Assembly: GCA_025964155.1 (NCBI GenBank) | Contig: JAOPZJ010000379.1 | Location: 1-40,956 of the forward strand | Source of the DNA: Solirubrobacterales bacterium | GTDB lineage: Bacteria; Actinomycetota; Thermoleophilia; Solirubrobacterales; Solirubrobacteraceae | Direction of reading: 5' to 3' | DNA: 40,956 bases | Position numbers and translations under genes: made by a program | Shown: one piece after another, positions 7,221 through 14,322 of the stretch | How positions within the stretch are numbered: the stretch's first letter is position 1 | Layout of the letters: each line of letters begins with the position of its first letter | Notes under the pieces: model-generated | Databases searched by the model: none | Seen by the model: the letters and a program-made list of their open reading frames with translations, nothing else | Told to the model about the DNA's origin: nothing

Positions 7221-9307
7221 CACGCCACCACCCCATGGAGCTGGGCGGCAAACGCCGCGCCGCGTTCGCCGCTGTGGACGGCGAAGGCACCGTAGGCGTC
7301 CACGTCGAGCGTGAAGTGCTCGGGGACGACGATCGTCGTGCTCGAGAGCTCGACGATCGCGGGGCCGTTGAACGTGAAGCCCGCCGGCAGCGCCGACCCG
7401 TCCCACACCGGGGCGTCGACGAGCGCGCGCTCGGTGGCGGACCAGACGGGCCGCGTCCCGATCTGCACATCGCGGTCCGGATCCACCTCGTCGGTCCCGG
7501 TGAGCCCGGGCTTTTCGGTGCGCCCGATAGCGCCGAGCCGCACGGCGAGCACCTCCACCGGGGCGCCCGGTGAGGCATGGCCAAAGAGGCGGTCGTGCTC
7601 GCGGTGGAAGGCCTCGGCGGCCTCGGTGAGGTCGAGCGGCAGCTCGACCGCGACCGTGAGCTCGTGCCATTGGCCGATGTAGCGGAGGTCCAGGGCGGCG
7701 CGCAGCTCGATCCGGTCGGCCGGCACGCCCTCGCGTTTCAGCGTGTCGCGGCCCGTCGTGCCCATGTCGTCGAACAGCGCGGCAAGCTGGGCGCCGTCGG
7801 CGGCGGCCAGCGCTGCCTTGTACGCGCGCACGTAGTCGTGCTTGAAGTCGGACATCAGCATGCCGGCGGCGCAGAAGATCGACGACTCCCGCGGGACGAG
7901 CAGGGCCGGGATGTCGAGCTCACGGGCGATCGCCGCCGCGTGCAGCGGGCCAGCGCCGCCCGCCACGACGAGCGGGAAGTCACGCGGGTCAAGGCCGCGC
8001 CGCACGCTGATGTCGCGCACGCCTGTCGCCATCGTCACGTTCACGAGGTCGTAGACGCCGGCCGCCGTCTGGTCCACCGTCAAGCCCAGCCGTTCCGCCA
8101 GCGGGGTGAAGGCCGCCACGGCGGCGGCGCGATCGAGCGTCATGCCGCCGTGGCGGAAGGACTCCTCGCCGAGGTCGCCGAGCACGAGGTCGGCGTCGGT
8201 GACCGTGGGCTGGGTCCCGCCGCGGCCGTAGCAGGCGGGGCCCGGCTGGGCGCCCGCGCTCTGTGGGCCGACATGCAGCAGCCCGCCGTCGTCGAGCCAG
8301 GCGATCGAGCCGCCGCCGGCGCCGATCGTGTGGATGTCGATTGTCGGCAGCGCGAGGCGCCAGCGGTCGACGATGCCGTCGACCATCAGCAGCGGCTCGC
8401 CGTCACTCACGAGGGCGGCGTCGAAGCTCGTGCCGCCCATGTCGACGGTGATGCAGTCCTTCAGGCCGTGCGGCGCGAGCTGCCAGAGGCCGGCGGTCGG
8501 TCCCGAGGCCGGGCCAGACAGCAGCGACAGCGCGGCACGCTCGCTGATCTCCGCGGGCGTCGCGACGCCGCCGTTGGACTGCATGATGAGGAGCGTCCCA
8601 CCGAAGGCGAGGTCGCGCAGGCGCCCGGTGAGCGCGTCCAGGTAGCGCGAGATGATCGGCCCGACGTAGGCGTTGAGCACGGTCGTGCTCGTGCGGTCGT
8701 AGTAGCGCACCTGCGGCAGCAGGTCGCTGGACGCGGTGACGTACACGTCCGGCAGCAGCTCGGCGAGCAGATCGCGGGCACGGGCCTCGTGGTCGGCGTT
8801 CGCCGGCGAGTGCATGAAGGAGATCGCGACCGCCTCGACCTCGTCGTGCGCGAACGCGGCCGCGGCGGCGCGCACGTCCTCCTCGTGCAGCGGCTCCAGC
8901 TCCTTGCCACTGAAGTCCAGCCGGCCGCCGACGGGCAGGCGCCCGTGGCGCGGGACCAGCGGCCGGGGCGGCTGCAGGCGGTTGTCGTAGGGCTCCTCGC
9001 GGGTGCCGTCGCGCAGCGCCAGGACGTCGCGGAAGCCCTCGGTGACGAGCAGCCCGGTCCGCGCGCCGCGGTGGGTCAGGACCGCGTTCGTGGTGACCGT
9101 CGTGCCGTGCACGATCAGGTCGAGCTGCGCGACGAAGGCGCCGAGGTCGAGGCCGAGCTGCCCCGCGATCTCCTCCAGGCCGGTGACGAAGCCGCGCGAG
9201 GGGTCGTCCGGCGTGGAGCTCGTCTTGTGGACGAGGCGCACCTCATCGCCGATGAGGAGGAAGTCGGTGAAGGTGCCGCCCACGTCGATGCCGATGCGAT
9301 AGCTCAT
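7220..9307 (-). CDS. hyuA: Hydantoinase/oxoprolinase family protein, subunit A (HyuA-type, copy 2)
   Basis: The protein has 695 residues. The same motifs as copy 1 are present: IGIDVGGTFTDFLLIG, VHGTTVTTNAVL and VDMGGTSFDAALV, plus the GAGGGSIAWLDDGGLLHVGP block that both copies share almost exactly. It is the ATP-handling subunit of a HyuAB enzyme. ATG 9307 overlaps the hyuB2 stop in an ATGA arrangement, so the order here is B then A, the reverse of the first pair. The middle and C-terminal parts differ clearly from copy 1, so this is an old paralogue and probably has a different substrate. The overlap downstream couples it to the dehydrogenase gene. Confidence 0.93.
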   Translation of the reverse strand: MSYRIGIDVGGTFTDFLLIGDEVRLVHKTSSTPDDPSRGFVTGLEEIAGQLGLDLGAFVAQLDLIVHGTTVTTNAVLTHRGARTGLLVTEGFRDVLALRDGTREEPYDNRLQPPRPLVPRHGRLPVGGRLDFSGKELEPLHEEDVRAAAAAFAHDEVEAVAISFMHSPANADHEARARDLLAELLPDVYVTASSDLLPQVRYYDRTSTTVLNAYVGPIISRYLDALTGRLRDLAFGGTLLIMQSNGGVATPAEISERAALSLLSGPASGPTAGLWQLAPHGLKDCITVDMGGTSFDAALVSDGEPLLMVDGIVDRWRLALPTIDIHTIGAGGGSIAWLDDGGLLHVGPQSAGAQPGPACYGRGGTQPTVTDADLVLGDLGEESFRHGGMTLDRAAAVAAFTPLAERLGLTVDQTAAGVYDLVNVTMATGVRDISVRRGLDPRDFPLVVAGGAGPLHAAAIARELDIPALLVPRESSIFCAAGMLMSDFKHDYVRAYKAALAAADGAQLAALFDDMGTTGRDTLKREGVPADRIELRAALDLRYIGQWHELTVAVELPLDLTEAAEAFHREHDRLFGHASPGAPVEVLAVRLGAIGRTEKPGLTGTDEVDPDRDVQIGTRPVWSATERALVDAPVWDGSALPAGFTFNGPAIVELSSTTIVVPEHFTLDVDAYGAFAVHSGERGAAFAAQLHGVVA

Positions 9308-11061
9308 ACCCGTGCCTCCGCCCGCAGGCGCTGTGTCTCGTCTTCGTCGATGGTCCGGCCGTCGGCGCTGACCGCGACGCCGTAGTCGCGGGCGGCCGCG
9401 TCGCGGCCCAGCAGGCCGTCGCGCACCTCGGCGCGCACCAGCTCGGGGTCGCGCAGGAAGGCGTCCCCGTACCCGCCGCCGCCGCCGTTGACGGACTCGC
9501 AGACGGTGCCGGGCGGGATGTGGTCGATGATTTCCTTCGAGCCCCAGTCGCGGACGCTGCCGTCCGGGAGCCGCAGCCGCAGCTCGTTGAGGCTGCCGGG
9601 GCCGCCGCCGAACAGGCCGTGGGCCGGCTCGGCGCCCTCGGAGGCCATGTCGTCGCCGATGGTCGTCCCCGCCTCGTTCTCGCCGTAGAAGGTCCAGCTC
9701 GAGCGGGTGCCGTACCCGCCGCGCCATTCGCCGTGGCCGGCAGAGTCCGGCAGGTACTCGTTGTAGTGCATGAGGTGGGGGGTGGAGAGCTCGAACATCT
9801 CCATGTCGGGGGACCGCATGCTGCCGGGCGTGCCGGTGAATCCGAGCGCGTCGTAGCCGTCGGCGCCGCGCATCGCGCCGGGGCCGCCGCGCTGGAAGAT
9901 CGTCAGGGAGACGGACGGTTCGCCGGTGCGCGGATCGGTCGCGCTCAGAGCCGTGCACAGGAACTGGTTCCAGCCGGCCGTGACGCGGTCGGGCAGGATC
10001 TCGGCGAGCGCGCGCATGATCGACTCCAGGACCTCGTCGCACATCTGGTTGCCGAAGATCGTCGACGCCGGGAAGTGCGGGTCGATCAGGGAACCCTTGC
10101 GGAAGACCGTGTGGATCGGGGCGAACAGCCCGTGGTTGGCGGGCGTGGACAGCCCGCCCGCAGTGACCAGCATCAGGAAGGCGATGCGGATCGCGCCGAT
10201 CGCGGCCGCCGCGGGCATGTTCGTAAAGCCGGGCGCCTGGTCGTCGGTCTCGCTGAAGTCGAAGGTGATCTCCGACCCGGCGATCGTCACGGCGACCGCG
10301 ATCCGGTAGCGCTTGGAGGGGTCCAGGCCGTCGGACTGCATGAAGCTCTCGCCGTGGTAGGTCCCGTCGGGCCAGCGCTCGATCTCGGCGCGCACCTGCC
10401 GCTCGGAGGCGTCGATCACGTAGTCCATGTGCGTGTCGAACGAGGCCACGCCGTAGCGCTCGAGGACGGCGCCGAGGCGTCGCTTGCCGATCGTGCAGGC
10501 GCCGATCATCGCCTTGATGTCCTCGGCCACGATCTCCAGGCGGATGTTCGCGCGGACAAGGTCCCACACGTCGCGGCGGAGCTTGCCCTGCTCCTGGATC
10601 TTCAGCGGCGGGATGCGGAACGCCTCCTGCCAGACGTCGCGGGCGCGCGGATCGTAGCCGCCGGCCGTCATGCCGCCGATGTCGGCGACGTGGCCCTTGC
10701 TCGCGCTCCAGGCCACGAGCTCGCCCTCAAAGAAGATGGGGAGGAAGACGCCGACGTCGGCGTTCTGGTTGCCGCCGGTGTAGACGTCGTTGTGGAGGAT
10801 GACGTCCCCGTCGTGCAGGTCCTCGCCGAAGTACTCGATGATGTGCGCGAGCGGCGGCTGGGCGCCGTTGGCGATGATCGACGCGTACTCCGTCTGCGCG
10901 AGCGTGCGGCCCTGGCGGTCGAAGATCACGGTGACCAGGTCGCCGATCTCGTTGAAGATCGGTGAGCGCGAGGAGCGCATGAGAACGGTGGCCATCTCGT
11001 GCGTGATGGCCTGAACGCGCCGCTGCAGCACGGACGCGAGGATCGGATCGGCTGAGCTCAT
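9304..11061 (-). CDS. hyuB: Hydantoinase B/oxoprolinase family protein, subunit B (HyuB-type, copy 2)
   Basis: The protein has 585 residues, about 20 more than copy 1. Family marks are DPILASVLQRRVQAITHEM at the start, LMRSSRSPIFNE, the HNDVYTGGNQNAD metal/substrate region (copy 1 has HNDPY), and NGGGGGYGDAFLRDPE near the C terminus. It works with HyuA copy 2. ATG 11061 overlaps the stop of the creatinase-like gene by four bases, and its own stop overlaps the hyuA2 start by four. Both overlaps show one polycistronic message. The proline-to-valine change in the HND-Y motif sets the two B subunits apart. Confidence 0.93.
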   Translation of the reverse strand: MSSADPILASVLQRRVQAITHEMATVLMRSSRSPIFNEIGDLVTVIFDRQGRTLAQTEYASIIANGAQPPLAHIIEYFGEDLHDGDVILHNDVYTGGNQNADVGVFLPIFFEGELVAWSASKGHVADIGGMTAGGYDPRARDVWQEAFRIPPLKIQEQGKLRRDVWDLVRANIRLEIVAEDIKAMIGACTIGKRRLGAVLERYGVASFDTHMDYVIDASERQVRAEIERWPDGTYHGESFMQSDGLDPSKRYRIAVAVTIAGSEITFDFSETDDQAPGFTNMPAAAAIGAIRIAFLMLVTAGGLSTPANHGLFAPIHTVFRKGSLIDPHFPASTIFGNQMCDEVLESIMRALAEILPDRVTAGWNQFLCTALSATDPRTGEPSVSLTIFQRGGPGAMRGADGYDALGFTGTPGSMRSPDMEMFELSTPHLMHYNEYLPDSAGHGEWRGGYGTRSSWTFYGENEAGTTIGDDMASEGAEPAHGLFGGGPGSLNELRLRLPDGSVRDWGSKEIIDHIPPGTVCESVNGGGGGYGDAFLRDPELVRAEVRDGLLGRDAAARDYGVAVSADGRTIDEDETQRLRAEARV

Positions 11062-12215
11062 CGGACCTTCCAGATATCGCGTGAAACCGCGGAAACGGGG
11101 GATGCGCCTGCGGGACCGACGACGAACGTGTCGGCCATGTAGCCGATCGCGCGTTTGTCGTCGTCGATGACGAACGGGTGCAGGGAGAGGACCATGCCCG
11201 CGGCGAGCGGGTCGGGCGGCGGCGCGTCGCGGTCCTGCACGACGTCTAGGCCGACCCAGGGCTCCTCGATGACGTCCTGGCCGATCCCGTGGCCCGACCA
11301 GTAGGCGCAGCCGGCGCCGTGGCCGGCGACCGCGGCGACGATCGCGCTCTGGGTGGCGTCGGGCGTGTCGCCGGCGCGCAGGGCGCCGGCGCCGGCGTCG
11401 AGCCCGGAGCGCACCGCTGCGTTCATGCGCAGTTGCAGCTCGTCGGGCTCGCCGACGCAGACCATCCGGGACAGCTCCATCCAGTAGCCGAGCGGGCCGA
11501 CGAGCTCGAAGGAGAACGTGTGCATGTCCCCTCGCTGCAGGACGCGGTCCGCCGGCTGGCCGAAGTGCCCGGAGACGGTGCCGTCGCCGAGGGGGCGGCC
11601 GTACATGGTCAGGAACAGCAGGTCCTCGCCGCCGAGCGCGAGCGCCCGGGCCGCGACCTCGGCGCCGATCGTCCGCTCGCTCACGCCGCTGCCAGCGACC
11701 TCGAGCAGCCGCTCGAAGGAGGCGTCGGCGATGCGTGTCGCCTCGCGGACGCCCTCTAGCTCGGTCGGCGACTTGGCCGCGCGGAGCCGCTCGAACGCCG
11801 GGCTCGCGTCGATGATCTCGGCGTCGGGGAAGGCGGCGCGGATCGCCAGGTAGTCCTCCACTTTCATGATCTGGCCAAGGCCGACGATCCCGATCCGCCC
11901 GGGCGTACCGGTGGCGCGCAGTGCATCCGCGAGCCCGTCGCCCATGTGCCGGACGTGGTCGACCGGCGTGTCCCAGTCCCCGACCGGGTTCATCGCGAGG
12001 TTCACCGGGAGCAGCAGACGCGGCTCGCGCCCAGGGGCGGCGATCGCGTAGCCGTAGCGGTGGGCGAGGTTGAGGTCGCCGACCCACCGGAGCGTGCCCT
12101 TATGACCGCGGTAGTCGTTGGCGGCGAGCACGAGCACGTCAAGCTGCTGCTCGCGCAGGAGCTGTTGCAGGAGCTCCCAGCGGCGGTCGCGTTCGGCGAG
12201 GGGTAGGGCGGTCAT
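11058..12215 (-). CDS. Creatinase/Xaa-Pro peptidase-fold protein (M24) lacking most metal ligands
   Basis: The protein has 385 residues: an N-terminal creatinase-type domain (about 1-145) and a C-terminal pita-bread domain (150-385) with SGHGIGQDV (His309) and GMVLSLHPFV. Of the five metal ligands of methionine aminopeptidase-type members only His309 is in place. The two aspartates become Ser/Glu (HTFSFELVG, ELSRM with Glu247), and the last two glutamates become His346 and Ala361. Creatinase, a metal-free C-N hydrolase of this fold, has similar substitutions, and His217 and Glu247 could take its base and substrate-binding roles. ATG 12215 is chosen because the fold begins right after it. It is the first gene of the hyuB2-hyuA2 operon, so it may hydrolyse the ring-opened amide product. 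Function inferred. Confidence 0.82.
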   Translation of the reverse strand: MTALPLAERDRRWELLQQLLREQQLDVLVLAANDYRGHKGTLRWVGDLNLAHRYGYAIAAPGREPRLLLPVNLAMNPVGDWDTPVDHVRHMGDGLADALRATGTPGRIGIVGLGQIMKVEDYLAIRAAFPDAEIIDASPAFERLRAAKSPTELEGVREATRIADASFERLLEVAGSGVSERTIGAEVAARALALGGEDLLFLTMYGRPLGDGTVSGHFGQPADRVLQRGDMHTFSFELVGPLGYWMELSRMVCVGEPDELQLRMNAAVRSGLDAGAGALRAGDTPDATQSAIVAAVAGHGAGCAYWSGHGIGQDVIEEPWVGLDVVQDRDAPPPDPLAAGMVLSLHPFVIDDDKRAIGYMADTFVVGPAGASPVSAVSRDIWKVR

Positions 12216-12300
12216 TGCAACGATCAGACCACAGTGCCTGGCGGGCTTCAACGGACATTTTGTTATGTTTTGCAGTCGGACCCGGTACAGTGCCGACTAT
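12216..12300. promoter_or_regulatory. Divergent control region between creatinase-like operon and FadR-type regulator 2
   Basis: This 85-base spacer holds two direct copies of ACAGTGCC (12231-12238 and 12287-12294, 56 bases apart). It also has an inverted repeat AGTCGG (12274-12279) / CCGACT (12293-12298) around the second copy. For the plus strand, TACAGT (12286-12291) is a possible -10 box with TTATGT (12263-12268) 17 bases upstream as a weak -35. The repeats are good candidates for sites of regulator 2, which would then control both directions. Role inferred; repeats seen directly. Confidence 0.5.
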
Positions 12301-13011
12301 ATGAGCGTCACGTTCGGTCGGCGGACGGTCCTCTCGGCTCCGCAGCAGATCTGCGCCTCGATCGAGGCGCTCGTGCTCGACGGCACGCTCCGGCCCGGCG
12401 ACCGCTTGCCACGGGTCGACCTGATGGCAGAGCGCTTCGGCGTGTCGGCGCCGACCGCCCATCGGGCGCTACGGTCGCTGCGCGAGGCGGGCGTGCTGGC
12501 GGCGACCCGGGGCCGCAACGGCGGCTACCGCGTCACCTCGGCTGCGCTCGACGCGATCGACGCCGGCGGCGAGGAGTGGCTCGCGGTGCCGACGTCCGTG
12601 GGGTACGCGCAGCTCCTCGAGGTCCGCGAGGTCCAGGACGTGCTGACCGCGCGCGCGGCCGCCGCCAAGCGCACGGAGGCCGACATCGACGCGCTCGAGG
12701 CGGTGTTGCCGTCGACGCTGCCCGCGGACCCCGAGGTCGCGTTTGCGCTCGACCTGCGCTTCCACCGGTCGCTCGCCCAGTGCACCCACAACCCGGTCAT
12801 CGTCGGCTTCACGGGTGCGACCGCGCTGGCGCTGCGGCGCTTCCCGCGATCGAGCGAGCTCGCGCCCGCCGAGATCGTCGCGGAGCTCGATGGCGTCGCC
12901 AGCGCGATCCGCCGGCGCGACGGCAACGCGGCGGCGCAGGCGATGCGCCGCCATCTGCGCCGGTCGGCGGACTTCTTCGACCGCGCTTCCCTGCCACCGC
13001 TCGATGCCTGA
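12301..13011 (+). CDS. FadR/FCD-type GntR transcriptional regulator (regulator 2)
   Basis: The protein has 236 residues with an N-terminal winged helix (about 14-80) and an FCD domain (about 95-230). The recognition region reads FGVSAPTAHRALRSLR; the usual PTVREAL is altered to PTAHRAL, so its operator may differ from that of regulator 1. The FCD block LDLRFHRSLAQCTHNPVIVGF and the late RHLRRSADFF supply the likely metal ligands. ATG 12301 directly follows a TACAGT box with nine bases between, suggesting a very short leader. It overlaps the SDR gene by eight bases, so it is co-transcribed with SDR and the carboxymuconolactone-decarboxylase-like gene. Divergent to the creatinase-like operon, it probably regulates that operon and itself. 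Confidence 0.9.
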   Translation: MSVTFGRRTVLSAPQQICASIEALVLDGTLRPGDRLPRVDLMAERFGVSAPTAHRALRSLREAGVLAATRGRNGGYRVTSAALDAIDAGGEEWLAVPTSVGYAQLLEVREVQDVLTARAAAAKRTEADIDALEAVLPSTLPADPEVAFALDLRFHRSLAQCTHNPVIVGFTGATALALRRFPRSSELAPAEIVAELDGVASAIRRRDGNAAAQAMRRHLRRSADFFDRASLPPLDA

Positions 13012-13753
13012 GCCGCTGCCCTTCGCCGGCCGGGTCGCGATCGTGACCGGCGCCGGCCGGGGCACCGGGCAGGCCATCGCGGCCACGCTCGGCGCCCGCG
13101 GGGCCCGTGTCGTCGTCGCTGACATCGACGGTGCGGCCGCCGCACGAGTCGCGCACGAGCTCGGCCCCCGCGGCGTCCCCGCGACGGTCGACGTCGCGGA
13201 CTGGGCCGCCGTGCACGCACTCGTGGACGACACCGTGGTGCGGGAGGGCCGGCTCGACGTGCTCGTCAACAACGCCGCCCGCAGCGTCGCACGGAGCTTT
13301 TGGGAGATCGACCCGGACGAGTGGGACAGCGTCATCGCGACGAACCTGCGCAGCGTGTTCGCCGGATGCCGGGCCGCCGGCGCCCACATGCGCGAGCGCG
13401 GAGTGGGCCGCATCGTCAACCTCGCGTCGCTCGCCGGGCAGCAGGGCGGGGTCAACGGCGGGGCGCACTACGCGGCGTCCAAAGCCGGCATCGTCGTGCT
13501 CACGAAGATCGCGGCGGCCGAGCTGGCCGGCAGCGGCGTGACCGTGAACGCCATCGCCCCGGCCGCGATCTCCGGGCCGATCCTGGATGCGCTGCCCGTC
13601 GAGCGCCAGGCGGCCATCGCCGCGTCGATCCCCGTCGGCCGTGTCGGCCGCCCCGAGGAAGTGGCCGCCACCGTGGCGTTCCTCGTCTCCGACGAGGCGG
13701 CGTACATCACCGGCACGACGATCGACGTCAACGGCGGCCTCTTCATGCGCTGA
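13004..13753 (+). CDS. Short-chain dehydrogenase/reductase (FabG-like)
   Basis: A classical 249-residue SDR. The cofactor motif is TGAGRGTG (15-22); the NNAA motif is at 89-92; the catalytic residues are Ser142 (NLASLAG), Tyr156 and Lys160 (YAASK). Asp40 after beta-2 (VVVADIDG) favours NAD+. Such enzymes interconvert alcohols and ketones, including 3-oxoacyl or hydroxy-acid substrates. The start ATG lies inside the end of regulator 2 (8-base overlap), which shows coupling. Neighbouring carboxymuconolactone-decarboxylase-like and beta-oxidation genes suggest a role in the same catabolic path. The substrate cannot be deduced. Confidence 0.92.
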   Translation: MPEPLPFAGRVAIVTGAGRGTGQAIAATLGARGARVVVADIDGAAAARVAHELGPRGVPATVDVADWAAVHALVDDTVVREGRLDVLVNNAARSVARSFWEIDPDEWDSVIATNLRSVFAGCRAAGAHMRERGVGRIVNLASLAGQQGGVNGGAHYAASKAGIVVLTKIAAAELAGSGVTVNAIAPAAISGPILDALPVERQAAIAASIPVGRVGRPEEVAATVAFLVSDEAAYITGTTIDVNGGLFMR

Positions 13754-13779
13754 CCAGACCGAGAGAACCGAGAGGACCC

Positions 13780-14184
13780 ATGACCGAGTCACACCAGGAC
13801 CGCCGCGCCCGCGGTGTCGCCGCGTTCGCCAGCCAGTTCGACCTGCCCGAGGGTGAGGTCGTGGCGTTCATGGACAACATGCTCGGGCCGTGTATGGCCG
13901 AGGAGGCGCAGCGGGCGAACGCGGCCGCGTGGACCGATGATGCCCTCTCGATGCGCGACCGCAGTCTCGTCGTCATTGCGAGTCTTGTCACCCAAGGGGG
14001 CGTGGAGCCGCGGCTGCGGGGCCACCTGCAATGGGCGATCCGCAACGGGGTCACCCGAGCCGAGCTGGACGCGCTGATGGCGATGCTCGCGGTCTACGTC
14101 GGCTATCCGAAGGCCTCCACGGGCATGCAGCTGCTGCGCGAGGAGCTCGGACCGGGCGAAGGCGAGGCCGGCGATGCCCGCTGA
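13780..14184 (+). CDS. Carboxymuconolactone decarboxylase-family protein
   Basis: The protein has 134 residues. The segment RDRSLVVIASLVTQGG-PRLRGHLQWAIRNGVTRAELDALM (about residues 63-105) is the hallmark of gamma-carboxymuconolactone decarboxylases, with the conserved His in GHLQWA. No CxxC pair is present, so it is not an AhpD-type peroxidase. The true PcaC reaction decarboxylates an intermediate of protocatechuate breakdown, but most family members outside pca operons have unknown roles. GAGAGG lies about nine bases before the ATG. It follows the SDR gene by 26 bases and overlaps a short SRPBCC-like stump at its end. Confidence 0.85.
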   Translation: MTESHQDRRARGVAAFASQFDLPEGEVVAFMDNMLGPCMAEEAQRANAAAWTDDALSMRDRSLVVIASLVTQGGVEPRLRGHLQWAIRNGVTRAELDALMAMLAVYVGYPKASTGMQLLREELGPGEGEAGDAR

Positions 14185-14287
14185 CGATCCGCACGCCCAT
14201 TACGCCAGCGTCGAGGTGGCCGCGACCGCCGCAAGGGCATTCGCCTTCCTAGCCCTCCAGGATGAACCAGACGGGGCAGTTAGCTGA
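14174..14287 (+). pseudogene. Truncated SRPBCC-like (polyketide cyclase/START-fold) gene stump
   Basis: An ATG at 14174, inside the last codons of the preceding gene, opens a 37-residue frame ending at TGA 14285-14287. The peptide (HYASVEVAATAARAFAFLA) resembles the first beta strand and helix of SRPBCC proteins, which typically begin with a pattern like V-VEI-A-PE-VFAFLAD. The rest of the roughly 140-residue domain is missing. The overlapping start resembles a real operon gene, so it looks like the remains of a third gene behind the SDR and decarboxylase genes, cut off where the thiolase promoter begins. It could also be a chance frame; similarity is judged by eye only. Confidence 0.4.
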
Positions 14288-14322
14288 CATATCAGCGGGG
14301 TAAAGTGTTGTATGTTTGCACC
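14283..14322 (+). promoter_or_regulatory. Thiolase operon promoter with perfect 5-bp-arm dyad
   Basis: The inverted repeat GCTGA-CATA-TCAGC occupies 14283-14296. A -10-like TATGTT (14311-14316) lies six bases before the ATG at 14323, so the message is probably leaderless. The dyad then falls about 27-40 bases before the start, where a repressor would block the -35 region. The stop codon of the SRPBCC-like stump lies inside the dyad. Operator function is inferred; a FadR-type regulator from this window is a natural candidate. Confidence 0.45.

Noticed and set aside
1265-9307. Equal length (695 residues) of the two HyuA copies as a sign of recent duplication
   Set aside because: Their sequences differ widely outside motifs and their B partners differ in length, so the equal length is coincidental or a family norm.
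14305-14322. GTG at 14305 as thiolase start
   Set aside because: It would place the -10-like TATGTT inside the gene and add residues not typical of thiolases. ATG 14323 fits better, though GTG is not excluded.
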